Below are positions 1 to 12,800 of a stretch of 64,000 nt of DNA, piece after piece. The stretch lies in assembly GCA_028641055.1 (NCBI GenBank), contig CM054062.1, positions 17,789,639 to 17,853,638 on the forward strand, given 5' to 3'. Both the position numbers and the translations under genes were made by a program. Source of the DNA: Alopecurus myosuroides (Eukaryota > Streptophyta > Magnoliopsida > Poales > Poaceae). Position 1 is the stretch's first letter. Each line of letters opens with the position of its first letter. Below the pieces are notes generated by a model, which made no database searches, was not told the DNA's origin, and saw nothing but the letters and a program-made list of their open reading frames with translations.

Positions 1-1
1 C

Positions 2-931
2 GACGCTTGTCAACGCTTCTTGCCCAAGCCAGACGCACCGGCCACAGAACTCCACATTATCCCCTTGTCCTGGCCATTCGCTCAATGGGGGCTCGACATG
101 GTAGGACCATTACGGAAGGCAACACCCGGATGATACACTCATGTGCTGGTCGTAGTTGACAAATTCAGCAAATGGATAGAGGCAGTCCCAGTAACATCGC
201 AGCATGCGAAGTGCGCAGTCCAATTCCTCGAAACTATCGTGTATCGATTCGGCGTCCCTCACAATATTATCACGGATAATGGGACCAACTTCACAGCCAA
301 AGAGACGAAGGCCTTCTGTGAAGAAAAGGGGATAACTCTCAGCTTCGCCTCGGTGGCACACCCCCAAACAAACGGGCAAGTCGAAAGATCCAACGGATTA
401 GTTTCAGCTGGCCTCAAGAAACGCCTACTCGACACACTACATCCTGCAGCAGGACATTGGTCCGAGGAGCTACCGTCTGTCCCGTGGAGCCTGAGAACAA
501 CTCCAAACAGATCCACTAACTACATGCCATTCTTTATGGTCTACGGCGCCGAAGCAGTCCTGCCTGAGGATGTTCGATTCAGCGCTCCGCGAGTCATAGC
601 ATGCAGCGAAGAATCCTCTAACAGAGCACTCGCGGAAGACATGGACGCACTGGACGAGGCCAGGGACGTCGCACTCACAAGATCCGCCGTTTACCAGCAA
701 GCACTACGCAATCACCACAGTCACCGCATCCGCCGCAGATGCTTCGTAGTAGGCGACCTGGTGCTGCGACTCAAGTAAGAAAGCAGACACAAGCTCGAGC
801 AACCGTGGGAAGGACCCTTCATCATCCATGAGGTCATCCCTGGAGGTGTATATCGCTTGAAAAACCCAAAATCAGGCGGCGTCTACTCCAACCCATGGAA
901 CGTGGCGCACCTGCGGAAATTATATCCCTAG
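2..931 (+). pseudogene. Integrase, C-terminal part of pol of element A (two in-frame stops)
   Basis: One reading frame runs from the window edge to a final stop at 929-931. It encodes the end of the HHCC zinc finger, the catalytic core and the C-terminal domain of a Ty3/gypsy integrase. The three catalytic acidic residues are visible: D in GLDMVGP, D in TDNGT and E in GQVERSNG, with exactly 35 residues between the second and third. The C-terminal part has the usual PWEGPF and NPWNVAHLRKLYP motifs. The frame is broken by TGA at 131-133 and TAA at 776-778, so this copy cannot make active integrase. It is related to, but clearly different from, the integrase of element B. The start is cut by the window edge. 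Confidence 0.93.
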
Positions 932-1323
932 GAGAGTAATTCTACTCGCAGAATAAGGCTGTTCCAGCCACATTGTAACCTGAGAAAATACATGGCTTCT
1001 CAGCCATCGCAATACAAACATGGTTTCTCAACCATAGCTATAAAGACTACTTAGTCGCACCTTTCCTTTTTTTACTTTTACATGCTAAAACAACAGTCAC
1101 ACCCCAACACAACGGTCACACCCCAACACACGGGGGCTACATCAAACTAGCATAAAAACAATTTTCGAGTGCCTATGCACGACAAACATCTTACAAGGTT
1201 ACAAACTAAACACCTTAGCACACCTTAATTGACTCAAATACTTCACAAGGTTACAAGATACACACCTTAACACACCTTCAATACAAACATACAAGGTATA
1301 TACACCTTAAAACGTTACAGTTA
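932..1323 (+). other. Spacer between pol and the antisense gene of element A
   Basis: About 390 bases without a supported reading frame, lying between the pol stop and the stop codon of the antisense gene. Several short imperfect direct repeats are visible: variants of ACAAGGTTACAA alternating with ACACCTTA between about 1190 and 1315, and two copies of a CACACCCCAACACA phrase near 1096-1130. This may hold the transcription end of both convergent genes, but no terminator can be assigned. Confidence 0.5.
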
Positions 1324-3056
1324 TCACCGAGCCGCAACCTCTCGAAGAAGCCGCTCAGTCTCTGCAGCGGTCATCCGAATGATCCGCTCCGCCGCAGGCC
1401 GCACAACCTGATAGTGCGGAACAAAGTTAACGGATGCTCCTTGGGTCTCAGGAAGCTGCGCCACATAATTGAAATTCACGTCTGGATGCCATAGCCGCAC
1501 AAAAGCGAGCGTCACCCGAGCGCCGCAAATAATCTAGTGACGCGCGCACTCGCGAACATCATCCATCCGACGAAACAAACGCAACAATCCACTCAGTCGA
1601 TCGGGAACAACATAGAATGGGTACATCGCCCGATAGACTGAAGATAAAGCCTCCTGACAAGACTCAACGAAGAGTTCCGCCTGACTAACTCAATATTGCA
1701 ACGTAGCCAGGACAAAGCCTCTGCTGCGATCATACCAGAAGTTGCATGCATGGATGTTGGAGCTGCTCTATTCGCAAGCCACTTTGTTATCCACCCAATG
1801 ACCTTCACACGCTCCATCAGGTTCAACAACTGCATAGAGAGGAAGCGCGGTAGCCCACAAGCAAGAAAGCACCGAAAATACTCGGGGGCTTGCAAAACTT
1901 ACAGAGCATATTCTTCGCGACACTCGCTAGCTCCTCCATCACAAACTGCTCATGTTTAGCAGCATGCTTCTGCTTGGACTTGGCAACATCCTCCACACCC
2001 TGCAGAGCCTTGAGTTTACGTTCACCATCTGCGACGCGGCCACGAAGCGAAGCAAGCATACTCGCATCAGTAATCAATGACCCAGTCGAAGGAGGAGCAC
2101 CACCCGACGAGCCACCCCCAGAATCTACAACCTGGAGAGAACAAAGGGAACACGACAATTTCAGTCATAAAGCCACACCCCACTCGACGAGGTACAACAA
2201 ATATATCTTCGAGTGCTCAGGGGCTACTCCCATTCGGAGAACACAAAGTGAGGCATAATAACAAAATGCTGACACTTTTAAACATCTCGATTGGAAAGAA
2301 AAGTACGGGATGCTTCCAAAGTTCATTACACAGACATGCATACAAAAGAAACGGCGCTTATCCTAAGGAACTATGGACTTTCCAGAGGTAGCTCCACTCG
2401 CAGCAGGCTTCACGCCACGGCCGCGAGAAACTACCTCAGAGAGCATATTCGCTAGCTTCCCTGCACGATCGCCAAAGGGTCGGAGCGCTACCTTTTTTCC
2501 CAACGCATCTCGAGGAAGATCCGAATACACCTTCTCTAGGTCACCCGAGACGTTGTGCGCCAGGGCAAACTGGATAGCCGTCTTGGCTCCACACTCGGTC
2601 TGTGCGAGGGTGTACTCCTGAAGGGGATCGGCTTCGCCAAGGAAGAGCTGCAGGAGGCCCCCAAGAGTTGGTGGAACCGGCACTCCCGCAAGCAATCGCT
2701 GGTGCAGGTGCGGCAACACTTGGGCAGCATCACATAGAGCGAAGCAAGCCTTGCTTCTGTGCTCTTGCAGCCGAGTGCACACGTTCGTCAGAGCGTCGAC
2801 TCGGACCCCTCCGGATAGCGCCAAATCAACTCCAAGCGCATCCAAAACAGAAATGGAGCGCATCAATATAGGGAGGAGAAAGAAGCAAGTTACAAGCAAA
2901 AGAAATTTGCGGAAAACTTACCAGGCAAAGCCTGGGCTACGGGACGGAGGACGCCGACCAAATCATTGTCGTGCGCCGCACCTGCATCCTCCAGCTGCTT
3001 CAAGGACTCGCGAGATTCAGCGAGACGGGCAGCTACATCTTTGCGAGTGGACTCTA
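1324..3056 (-). pseudogene. Antisense extra gene of element A, C-terminal exons
   Basis: Read on the - strand, this is the downstream part of a spliced gene that starts at 56543. Coding-like blocks lie at about 3056-2935 (followed by a GTAAGT donor), 2890-2363, 2140-1890 and about 1700-1324. They encode charged, alanine-rich and helical sequence ending in a domain with the string TLAFVRLWHPDVNF. That domain resembles RAFTLAKAYFPKLDP in element C's antisense protein. An in-frame TAG after RECARH (about 1535) and frame changes between blocks show decay. Element B is inserted upstream, at 3057. The exon borders are approximate. The biochemical role is not known. Confidence 0.6.
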
Positions 3057-3939
3057 TGTCGTGGTGGTGTCACGGCAGATGCCATAGGATGGCTAAAGAT
3101 GTGGGGACGAAGGACGCTGGAGGCGCTCGGGGAGGGATCACGCGACGAGTAGACGCGTGAGGTGAAGATCAAACACTGCAAACAACACGATCTACCCAGG
3201 TTCAGGGCCCTCCTGAGGAGGTAAAACCCCTACTCCTGCCTTTCTCTATGTATTCTGGTGTCTCACCGAGTAGCCACAGTACAATGTTTCTTGCTACCGA
3301 GTAGCCACTCTTCTCTCTCCGGGTAGAATTAGGTCAAGAACCTCTACGTGTGATCTAGCCCAAGTCTCGTGTGTAGCGTCGTGCCGTCGTGCCTCGCGCA
3401 GGAGGCGGCTGGGCACCTTATATACCCGGTGCCCTGCCGGATACAGCCAAATACAAACAAGTGTCGACATTGTGTGCACACCGTCCTTCTTCCGAGTTCC
3501 CGATGACAGCTTTGGCTTCTAAGCTTGTCCTGATGCAGAAAGTCGTTGGGCAAAACCAAGTAACCAGTCTGTTATCACTGCGCGAACACAGAGTAGGTCC
3601 CCCCTATCCTGCGACGCCCTGCTGACACACTGTCGCTGTCAGGCACGCCGTCCCCAGATGAACAGTGCTGTGAACAGTGCCAAGTACGGACCCGGGATAC
3701 GCGGGATCCAGTGTCAGAACGGCTCCTTTGACTTCTGGCCCGAGTAGGTTCCCGCCAGTTTTACTCGGACCAACTCTTCTACTCGAACAGATATAACTTG
3801 CTTGATATCTCCTTCTGGTCATCTTTTTGTAAGACCGAGTAGCAGTCGACCGGGTAGCAAGTACCGGGTAGGCGGCTACTCGACCAAACTTCTCTTCTGA
3901 CCCTTTGCCTTTACCCTACTCGGGGGTAACCCCCCGACA
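3057..3939 (-). repeat. 3' LTR of element B
   Basis: 883 bp, TG...CA, identical by eye to 30729-31611. On the - strand it contains a TATATAAGG box at about 3416-3424. It is rich in the short words CGAGTAG and CGGGTAG, which recur through B's introns and coding repeats. Open frames seen in it are repeated exactly in the other LTR and are not taken as genes. Confidence 0.95.
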
Positions 3940-4465
3940 GCAGTCCCCGAAGCTGGTAGAGCCCTGCGAACTCGTTCACTGGGCCCTGCCAGCTTAAAAC
4001 CAAGCTTGGCAACCTTGCCCTTGAACCTCAATATGCCGGGAAAAACCTCTGAGTAGCACTTTGAAGAGTACCTTGAGTTTCCTCCCTTCCGAACAGAGCT
4101 AGCTTCCTTCTCTGTAACCGAGTAAAAAGACTTAGGGAATTTCTTCAATCAAATCTGTGCAGCGCAGAGCACAATCCGGCTTTCCGTGCTGCAACTGGGC
4201 ACGTGTCACGCATCCAGGACTGCGACGCCTCGCTGTCCAGGACCTGACAGGCCACGCGCCCAGTTTTCACGGAGTGCGCCCACTGGCTCGTAATGTCCCA
4301 TCACGCGCAGTAATCGCCCACGATCTCGTCGTGGGATCTAATGCGGCCGTTACGCGCGCGTTCCGCGCTGTGTGCGTTTCCAACCGGCCACAGACCCCAC
4401 GCCGCACGATTTATTGCCACGATCGATCCCACTACTCCAATTCGTAACGGTAACCCGGGGTGCGG
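3940..4465. other. Polypurine tract and spacer of element B, upstream of the antisense promoter
   Basis: On the - strand CGGGGACTGC at 3940-3949 abuts the 3' LTR and is the likely polypurine tract. The remaining roughly 500 bases carry no supported gene. They form the upstream region of the antisense gene's promoter and include GC-rich sequence with several CACG words. Confidence 0.55.
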
Positions 4466-4473
4466 TATAAATA
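4466..4473 (+). promoter_or_regulatory. Candidate TATA box for the antisense gene of element B
   Basis: TATAAATA, followed by a pyrimidine-rich leader and, 167 bases on, an ATG at 4640 in the good context GCCGCCATGG. It lies inside the element, well away from the LTR promoter, and points against gag-pol. Confidence 0.65.
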
Positions 4474-5660
4474 CCCCCTCGGTAACTTCCTCTTCTCCTT
4501 CCGCTTCACTTTCCCCTTCTGCCTCCTCGATTCTCCGCCGTCACAGAGCTCTCCGCCGCCGTGCAACTCTTTGCGCCGCCGCGGGCTCGTCCATTCCACC
4601 AACTTCTTCCAATCTTCTCCCAACCTCCTACTCGCCGCCATGGCTCGCGGTGATAGTGCTCGCGCCGGCTGGGCCGGTTCCGACGTCACCGCCGAGGACT
4701 GCCAGTGGCTCGTGAACACCCGGAGGGTTCCTCCCGGTGTTCGCTGCCGGCCGTCTAACGGCGAGATCGTTCCGGCTCCAGAGGAGGGAGAGCACGTCGT
4801 CTTCCTCGCGCACTTCGCGCGAGGATTCGGTCTTCCTGCATCCAATTTCCTCTGTTCTTTCCTGGATCATTATGGTCTCCAGATGCACCATCTTCCTCCC
4901 AACGCGGTTGTCTTCCTCTCCTACCATGCTGTGGTGTGCGAAGCTTTCCTCGGCGTTCGCCCCACGACGGAGACGTGGTCGAAGTACTTCTTCTTCCGCC
5001 AACAGAGCCAGGCAAGAAGGATGGCACGGACACCAGCAGCCGGGTAACTGAGACCGGCAACGCCATGATGGTGCAGCGCCCGGGCACCAATCATCCTCGC
5101 ATCAAGGGCCTGGATTCTGTCCGCAAGTGGCAGAAGTCCTTCTTGTACGTGAAGAACATCCCCGCCACGAAGGAGGCCAAGATCGAGGACCGCATCAATC
5201 TGCCCCCTTGGAGCAACCGAGCTCCTACCGGGCAGAATTGGAAGAGCAAGCCGTCCAACAACAGGAACTTGATGCAGATGGAGGAGCGGCTCGCCCATCT
5301 GATCGGAGAAGGGCTCAAGAGCGACGATCCTGTCGCCTGCTGGATTCGTAACCGCGTGCTGCCTCTGCAACGCCGCTCCCACCCCATGTGCTACATGGGC
5401 GGCCCTCGTGACTGTACTCGGACGACTACCTTCGAGCTCAGCAACGCGGATGTCGCCGCTTACGCTCGGTCCATCCTAACCACTGGCCTTCGAGACAACT
5501 GGCAGTATGGCTTCATCCCATACAGCCGCACGAAGCCGATTCCACGGGTATGTTCTTCTCAATCTGCTTCTTGTATACGCAATCCGAGTAGATAGCTTCC
5601 TCTCCTTGCTGCGACTAGCATTCGCGCTCTGCGCCGAGTAGGGCGTTTAGCGGAACTGCT

Positions 5661-5943
5661 CAGGCTTAGTGTGCTTGTTGTTTGCACGCCTCGTCGGGTA
5701 GCACACTTAGGAGAAACACTTAGGCTTAATGTGCTTGATGTTTGCACGCCTTGCCGAGTAGGACACTTAGCCGAGTCGCTTAGGCTTAATGTGCTTGGTG
5801 TTTGCACGCCTAGTCGGGTAGCACACTTAGGAGAAACACTTAGGCTTAATGTGCTTGATGTTTGCACGCCTTGCCGAGTAGGACACTTAGCCAAATCGCT
5901 TAGGCTTAATGTGCTTGGTGTTTGCACGCCTAGTCGGGTAGAG
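5661..5943 (+). repeat. 60-bp tandem repeat in intron 1 of B's antisense gene
   Basis: About 4.7 copies of a 60-bp unit (core CTTAGGCTTAATGTGCTTG, then TGTTTGCACGCCT). Alternate units differ consistently: one type has TCGGGTAGCACAC, the other GCCGAGTAGGACAC. The true period is therefore a 120-bp dimer. The repeat lies entirely inside the intron. Confidence 0.85.
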
Positions 5944-8900
5944 TGCCTTCATGCTACTCGGCTAACTTGCGATGTTTCTCTATTCTTCAGGTCCTTGATC
6001 GCCAGCTCGCTGAGAGCAGTGAGCGCTTCGAGGGCAACTGGTCAGATGACCGAGAGGAAGACGATGAGGTCTCCTTCGAGACCGCGGACAAGCTTAATCC
6101 TCCTGAAGCCGCCCAGGCGAGTAAGCATCGCGTGGACGCGTCTCTTCGTGACTGGTCCGAGGACGAAGATGAAGGTAACTGATTTTATCCCGTCTGATCG
6201 CGAGCAGCACCAACTAACTGCTTCCTGCTTCTGAATTGCCTTTCTTCCTTTCTATTTCACAGATGGTGCCGATGCTGAGGACGAAAGCGAGGATGAGGAC
6301 GAGGACAAGGAAGCCCTGGTCGTCGATCCTCTTTCAGTTGCCGCTCCTCTTACCCGCAATCGCACGGGTAGCGGCGCCCAAGAGCCCCCCGCCAAGAAGA
6401 AGAAGCCGGCCGAGAAGACAACCAAGAAGGTCGTGAAGAGGAAACGACCAGCGATTCCTACCCGCAAGGGGTAAGTTCCTTTTCGATTGTACGCTTCGGT
6501 TCACTTCGTTCTTCTCGGTTGATTCCCAATCCTTTTACTTCGCCGTTTCCTCTCAGTTTCCTCTGCCCTCTTCTTTATTTCTGAATGCAATTTTCTCTTC
6601 AGAGCCCCCTTGGATGCGGATGCCGCTCGTGCGCCCACGAAGACCAAGAAGAAAGCCGCCATTGACGTTGATAAGCTCATCAACCTCGACGGCGATGAGA
6701 ATGAAGCCGCCACAGCCCATGAAGAGGACTCCGACGAGGCTCGGTACAGGGATACCGACGCCCAGAATGTCGAGCCGGAGCAGCAGTCCCGCGCCGAGCA
6801 GGAGGCGCAGGACTCTGCTCGCCAAGAGATGCCACCTTCTCCTCCGGCCACCACGGCCGAGGAGAACCTAGAACGAGACACCGAGATGCACGACGACGCC
6901 GCCCTTGAGCGGCAGGAAAGAGAACAAGAGCAGCCAGCAACAGGGGCTGCTGAACAAGAAGACCCCGCGGCCCAGCCGCGGGTAGAAGAACCAGATGCCA
7001 CACAGCAAGACCCCGCTGCCGGGCAGCGGGTTGAGACCGTTGACGAGACAGAGCAGTACCCACTGAGCGATGCGCAACCAGACACCGCGCAGGGTACTTC
7101 CTCCAGTGCAGCCGACTCCTCCTTGGTGCAGAAAACCAAGGCCGCAGCCAGCCCTCCGGCCAAGCCGGTTACAAGGAAGAACGCTCAGGAAGCTGCAGAG
7201 AAGAAGGCCGCCGAGGAGAAGGCCAAGAAGGCCACCGAGAAGAAGACCACCGAGAAGCCAACTGCCCAGAAGGAGACTTCGAAGAAGCGGGCTGCCGAGA
7301 AGCCAGCAGGCCCGGCAGAAGACACTGTTCGCAGGAACCCGGCGCGTGGTGCCGGTCAAGATGCAGCCGTGATGCCGCCGCCAACGTCAATCGCCAAGTC
7401 CACTCAGCTGGCTATCCGCGAGCCTGGCGCGGCTGCTGACGCCGTTGGCGCATCCAGTGTCACATATCCGCCCAGCTTCCCACCTTATATGGTGAAGGTC
7501 AGCCAGCAACACCAGGTTGGCTTAACCCCCGCGGAGAGGAAACTTGCTCTTCGGAAAGGGAAGAAAACCGTGGCAGTGGACTCCAGACCCCCGGCCCAAA
7601 ATCAGGACAAGTCCCTCTCCATTTCTTCGCGCGGGGTTCAGGACAAGGCGGTGACGTCCCAGGGCCTTGAGCAAGTGCTCGATTTGGTTGGCTTCATCGA
7701 TGCCAAGTGGGACAACAAGGTCCTTGGCAACTCGAACTGGGACGGCACGGATTTGGGCGACTTGGACCATATGCGTGTCGATTGGAACAAAGCAGACTTG
7801 GGTTACAAACCCATGACTATCTCATCCAATTCCAGCACGCTTGCCGCCAAGATGTTCGTCCACCGCAAGAACGCAGAGGACCTTGAGCAATCTTACGCGG
7901 TAAGCTTCTACTCATCCTCCCCGAGTTGTGTTTCACTTTTCTTCTACTCTTCTTCTTTTCCTTATCCATCACCTAGTCCCCGAGATTCTGGCCGAGTAGG
8001 CGGATACACTCCCGAGTTGCCGCCTTCTCGGGTTGAATCTTTATTACTTTGCCTGATTCTTCTTCCTTTTGCTTCTCAGAATAGCTTACTGAAGCGGACC
8101 GGCCTGCACCGTCAGCTACTCTGGAACCATGCCATTGCCAAGAGACGCATTGAGGCCCTGGAAAGAGAGCGCGCAGACGACGAGGCAGCCGAGAAGGATG
8201 TGATGAACAACACATTGAAACTTTCTGAAGTTGAAGGTACGCTTTTAGCTACGCGGTTCTTGCGTTTGTTGTTTACGCCCGCTTCTGCTTTTTGCGCTAA
8301 CCACTTCTACTCTGCAGGGAAGTTAAAGGCCCTGGCGGAGGAGCACTCAACCTGCCGCGCCTTTGTCGAGAGTGGCCAAGCCACGCTTAAAAGACTAGAA
8401 GGTACGTTGCCGTCTTCTCGGCTTGTATTTGTGTTTCTTTCTTCGCTACTCTGCTAACCGTGCTTTGCTCTTCTCAGAAGATCATAAGAAGTTTGCCGAG
8501 GAGCATCAAGATTGCCTCAAACCTGCTGAGGTGCAGCAGCAGTTGTCCAGCCAGGCTGTCGAGCTGCAGAAAGAACATGCTACCGAGATGGAGAAGCTCC
8601 AAGTCCAGCTGCGCACTGCGCTCCAGGATGCTATCAACATTGCTGCCGAAAGGGATAGAATAATCGCCGAGAAGGCAAAGAGCGAAACAGCAGCCAAGGC
8701 CAAGGAGAAAGCCCTCGAGCAGGAGTGCGAGGTGCTGAAGAAAAGCAATGCTGATCTCTTTGCTCAGCTATCCGGGCTCCGCTTGATTGAAGAGAGGCAC
8801 CTAGCCAACGAGGAAACGTGGAAGAACCAGCTGCAAGGGCTGCGCTATGATTTGAACAGTAAGTGTTTTCTTCTGCTCGGCTTTACTTTTCTTCTCTGCT

Positions 8901-9843
8901 TCTATTTCTGATTTTCTTGATAGCTCTTGCAGAAGTTTTCCCCGATCTCGAGTCTTCTTGCGGGCCTGCTCTGACCAAGACCCGAGCAGCTCGCGCTGAG
9001 AAGGGCGAGCCTTCGGACACCAGAGCAGAAATTGAGGAGAGCATCCTGGTTATGCAAGGGCAATTCCAGCGTCTAGCGGGCGTGGGCACCGAGCTGGTGC
9101 GCGTCGCTTTCCAGCTGCACGACCTTTTCTGGCCTCATGACTCTGCACCAACGACAATCTGCGGACTTGCCTTGAAGCTGCACCGCGTGAAATCCGAGCT
9201 GAAGAAATGGCGCGCATCGGGAGCTCGGGCAGGCGCGGACATGATGCTTCTATTCATCACCAGCTGGTACGAAAATCTCAACTTGCAAATTATCCGCGAG
9301 ATGCGCCAGGACTCCAAATGGGAGAAGAACCCCGACTGTGTGGCTATCCGCCAGCTGGTCGCTCACGAGGTCGCTCAGTATGCTGATACTGCGACCTTCA
9401 TCGACGGCTTCACCGAGCCCGACACCGAGGTGGACGAAGGCGAGGAGGAGGACGAAGACGAAGAGACGGACACAGAGGAGCTGGACCTGAGCTGCTTCGA
9501 GTCTCCTGGTGGCAAGGCCGGGAAGGGGAAGGCCGCGGTTGTCGCGGGTAGCGATGAGGAGGACGAGAACGAGAAGATGTCGATTGACACCTCCGCGCTC
9601 GAGTTCGGCACCTCGTCAGGAGCTGCCCTCGACGACACGATTAGCCTTCGCGCCCAAGCCAGTGGCTCCACCTCAGCGACAGTGCCCGTCTCGGTGGCCA
9701 CGGCCATTTCAGACCGGGTAGCCATCAAGGCGAACACAGATGCAACAAGGTCCGATATCGCCAACTCGGAAGCAGATGCTGCCAAGGCCAGCACCGAGGA
9801 CGAAACTACGAAGACCGTTGACGCCAGCTCTGAAGCAGATGCT

Positions 9844-12800
9844 TGTAACACCCCAATTTGTGATACATTAGGGGGTGTGGTGTGTGTTCATCTCATACAT
9901 GCATGAAACAAAAATTCAAATCATGTTTTAACCAATTTAAATATTGAATTCAAATGGTTTGGCAAAAATCCCTCAAAAAGTACTTAAAAGGGATTCCAGA
10001 ATTTTGTACTGAAAAGTATTTCAATTTCACCAAAGCAATACATGGTGAGGTTGGAAATTTCATAAGCTTTCCAAAAGTTATTTTTGCCAAATTTTCTGTT
10101 TGCAAAAAGGTCCCCAAAACATCTGTTTAAGTTCTGTTTTCAAAACTGCAGGGGCTTCTTTGTAATTTCTGGGAAAAATTGGGGGTTATCGAAAAATGCC
10201 CTTTGTCTTCTACCTCCGGCCGGGAAGCAGCTCGGTGGCACCGTCCCTGCCATCGATCCCGCGAGGGGATCCCCGCTGTTGCCGCTTCCTGAGAGGGAGG
10301 ATAAGGCCTCCACCCTCTCCCTCACCCTCGAACCCCCTCCTCTCTCCCTTCCTCCCTGTTCCATGGAGGTGCCCGAACCCTAGCTCCGGCGAGCTGCTGG
10401 GCGCCGTCGCCATGGGCCGTCCCTAGCCAAGCCGAGGAGCTCCTCAGAACCCCCTCGACGTATGCTTCCTCCTCAGCGTGTTTGGAGGGCCGGGAGGAAG
10501 GGGAACCCGCGAATCGGGTGCATCGTCCTCGTCTCCGGCCGCCGCCTCCATGGGCGATTCCGGCGAGCTCCGTCGCTTCCTCGCCTCGTCGCCTGTCCCA
10601 TCATGCTCCACGAGCTCCGGTGAGCCTCCTGGTGCCCTTCAATCTTTCCGTCCCTCCTCGCAGCTTCTTTCCGCGGAGGTTGCTGTCCCGCCGCCGCGGT
10701 TGCCGCACGCCGGCGAGCTTCCGGCGGCCCAACTCGGGCGGCGGCGCCACCTAAATGCTCACCGTGCTCCCCTCTCCCAAATGCCCCAAACCACTTCGCC
10801 CAATTCGCGCCCAATCGCAAGATCGTTTGGCAGCAGAGGGATTCCGGCCATGGCTGACGTCACAGTGACGTCAGCACGACGTCATATATCCCTGTTTTTA
10901 TTATTTCCAGAAAATGAATTAATCTTAATAATTGAATAACTTCTTTTATGTTTATCAGAAAAATAAAATAAAAATATAGAATTGTTCATAAAAATGTAAA
11001 CTATCTGAATATGTCATTTTCAATCATATTTGAGAAAGTCCAAAAATGACCATTTATTTAATATTGTTTAATCATTTAAAATAGAAAATAAGTTTTTATT
11101 CAATAAAATTAGAAAATTAAAGGTTATATACCAATTTGCTCAAAATGACAAATGCAACCTATTTATGATGTTTTCAAACCAATTTGAGCAACTAAAATGG
11201 TACTCACTTTCATAACCGTCCGAAACCCCCTCCGGGGTTTATTTCGGGCTAAATTCAGTAAAAATGCATAACTGACATGCGAACCCTAGCAACCCATCGA
11301 ACATGTGTAGGGCTTTATTTCAGTGCATTAATCTGCTCATGCATACATATTGTGCATTGCATCGATGCCATGGTTGATTGTTCTTCTCTTTCGGTGTTGT
11401 TTTCTTCTCGGTAGAACGTGACTCCGAAGAGAAGGCCAGCAATCCAATGGCGAATACTTGATCTTAACCGACAAGTCAAGCACTTATCCCCGAAGATCCT
11501 TTATCTGGTTTTCTTATAACCAAGGCAAGCATAACCTCTTATCTGCTCATATATGCTTTCGAACAACATTTGAATCTCGTACTTTGCATTCGATTCCAAA
11601 GTATTTGACGCTAGTAGATGTAGTTCACCTATATACCGCATTGCCTCAATATCCTGATCCACTGCTCCTAGCCGCCATAGATTTGCTTGTGCACATCGCT
11701 AGAGCCTCATATCTGCTACTGCTTAGTTTCATATGTTTGTTACCTCTGCTCCATCCGGTTGATGAACCAGAGCTGCGATAACCTAGTATGATATGATGAC
11801 GTGGTGAGATGAGGACTGTGTGGTTAATTTGACTAAGGCTTGGACGGGAGGCCACTTGGGAAGTGGTTGTTCGTTCCGTACTTGCCAACCCTAGGAGTAA
11901 GGTCTCGCCGCAGAAACCAAGACTGAGCGTGCAACCACACGCGGGGCCTAACAGACCGCGCTCGACTAACTAACTTGTTTGGTTCTATCCGTGAGTCACG
12001 TAGTTTGGGATTTCCATCTGCGTGTGAGTCAAAAACCTTTTGGAGGTGTTTAGGACGTGACCGGGACAAGTGATGGACGTACACGGATCTTGTTCCCGAC
12101 TCACAGAACAGGTGCCGTCAGGAGGTGGCCAACTCCCTGTTGACGGGGTGGCCCTGTTTGGGTTGACTCATGGATAGGGCTCGACAAGGTAAAGGTTGTG
12201 GCCAACCACACTCTGCCGGCACATCGTCGGAATTGTGCCAATAACTTGGCATTAAGAGTCGGATGGTACGTGTGGGTAAAGTGTACCACCCTACAGGGAT
12301 AAATCTTTCGGAAAGCCGTGTCCACGGTTATGGACGACTTGGTGAAAGTCACGGGGTCATAGATAACTTGAACGTGACGTAAAAGATGTTGACAATGCAT
12401 GGAGGTAGTAGATCAAGGGTGCCTCCCCGGAGATGCCGGGAGGGGTGATCCTTGTAGCATGTAAGGTGCCGGGAATGATGTTGGTGGTTTCAAAAGATGA
12501 TCTCATAAGTTAAGTAGCTTTCTCATCGGTTTTGAAAACATTCTACGAGACGTGCTATTCTTCCTCGATTTCAAAAACAAAGATTGCTTTACGCAAATCA
12601 ACCTTCATAAAACCCTTTACGAAACCAGCAGATATATAATAGGTTAATTAAGTCTTGTTGAGTACCTCCCGTACTCAGGTTTGCTTAATTTTGGTTCAGG
12701 TGGAGTTCGTCACTTCAGTGATGGTTCAACGTGGACATCGACGAGTAGTTTGGGGTTCCCAGATAGCAGCCTGGAATCTATGGGCTGGGACGTCGCCTTA

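Noticed and set aside
3294..3822. Overlapping frames of 61-78 codons in the B LTRs (repeated at 30966-31494)
   Set aside because: They overlap on both strands in LTR DNA, lack family features, and recur only because the LTR is duplicated.
6501..7359. Long frames on the - strand (up to 220 codons) over exon 4 of B's antisense gene
   Set aside because: Low-complexity shadows of an Ala/Glu/Lys-rich exon; the + strand splicing is coherent and the - strand frames have no motif.
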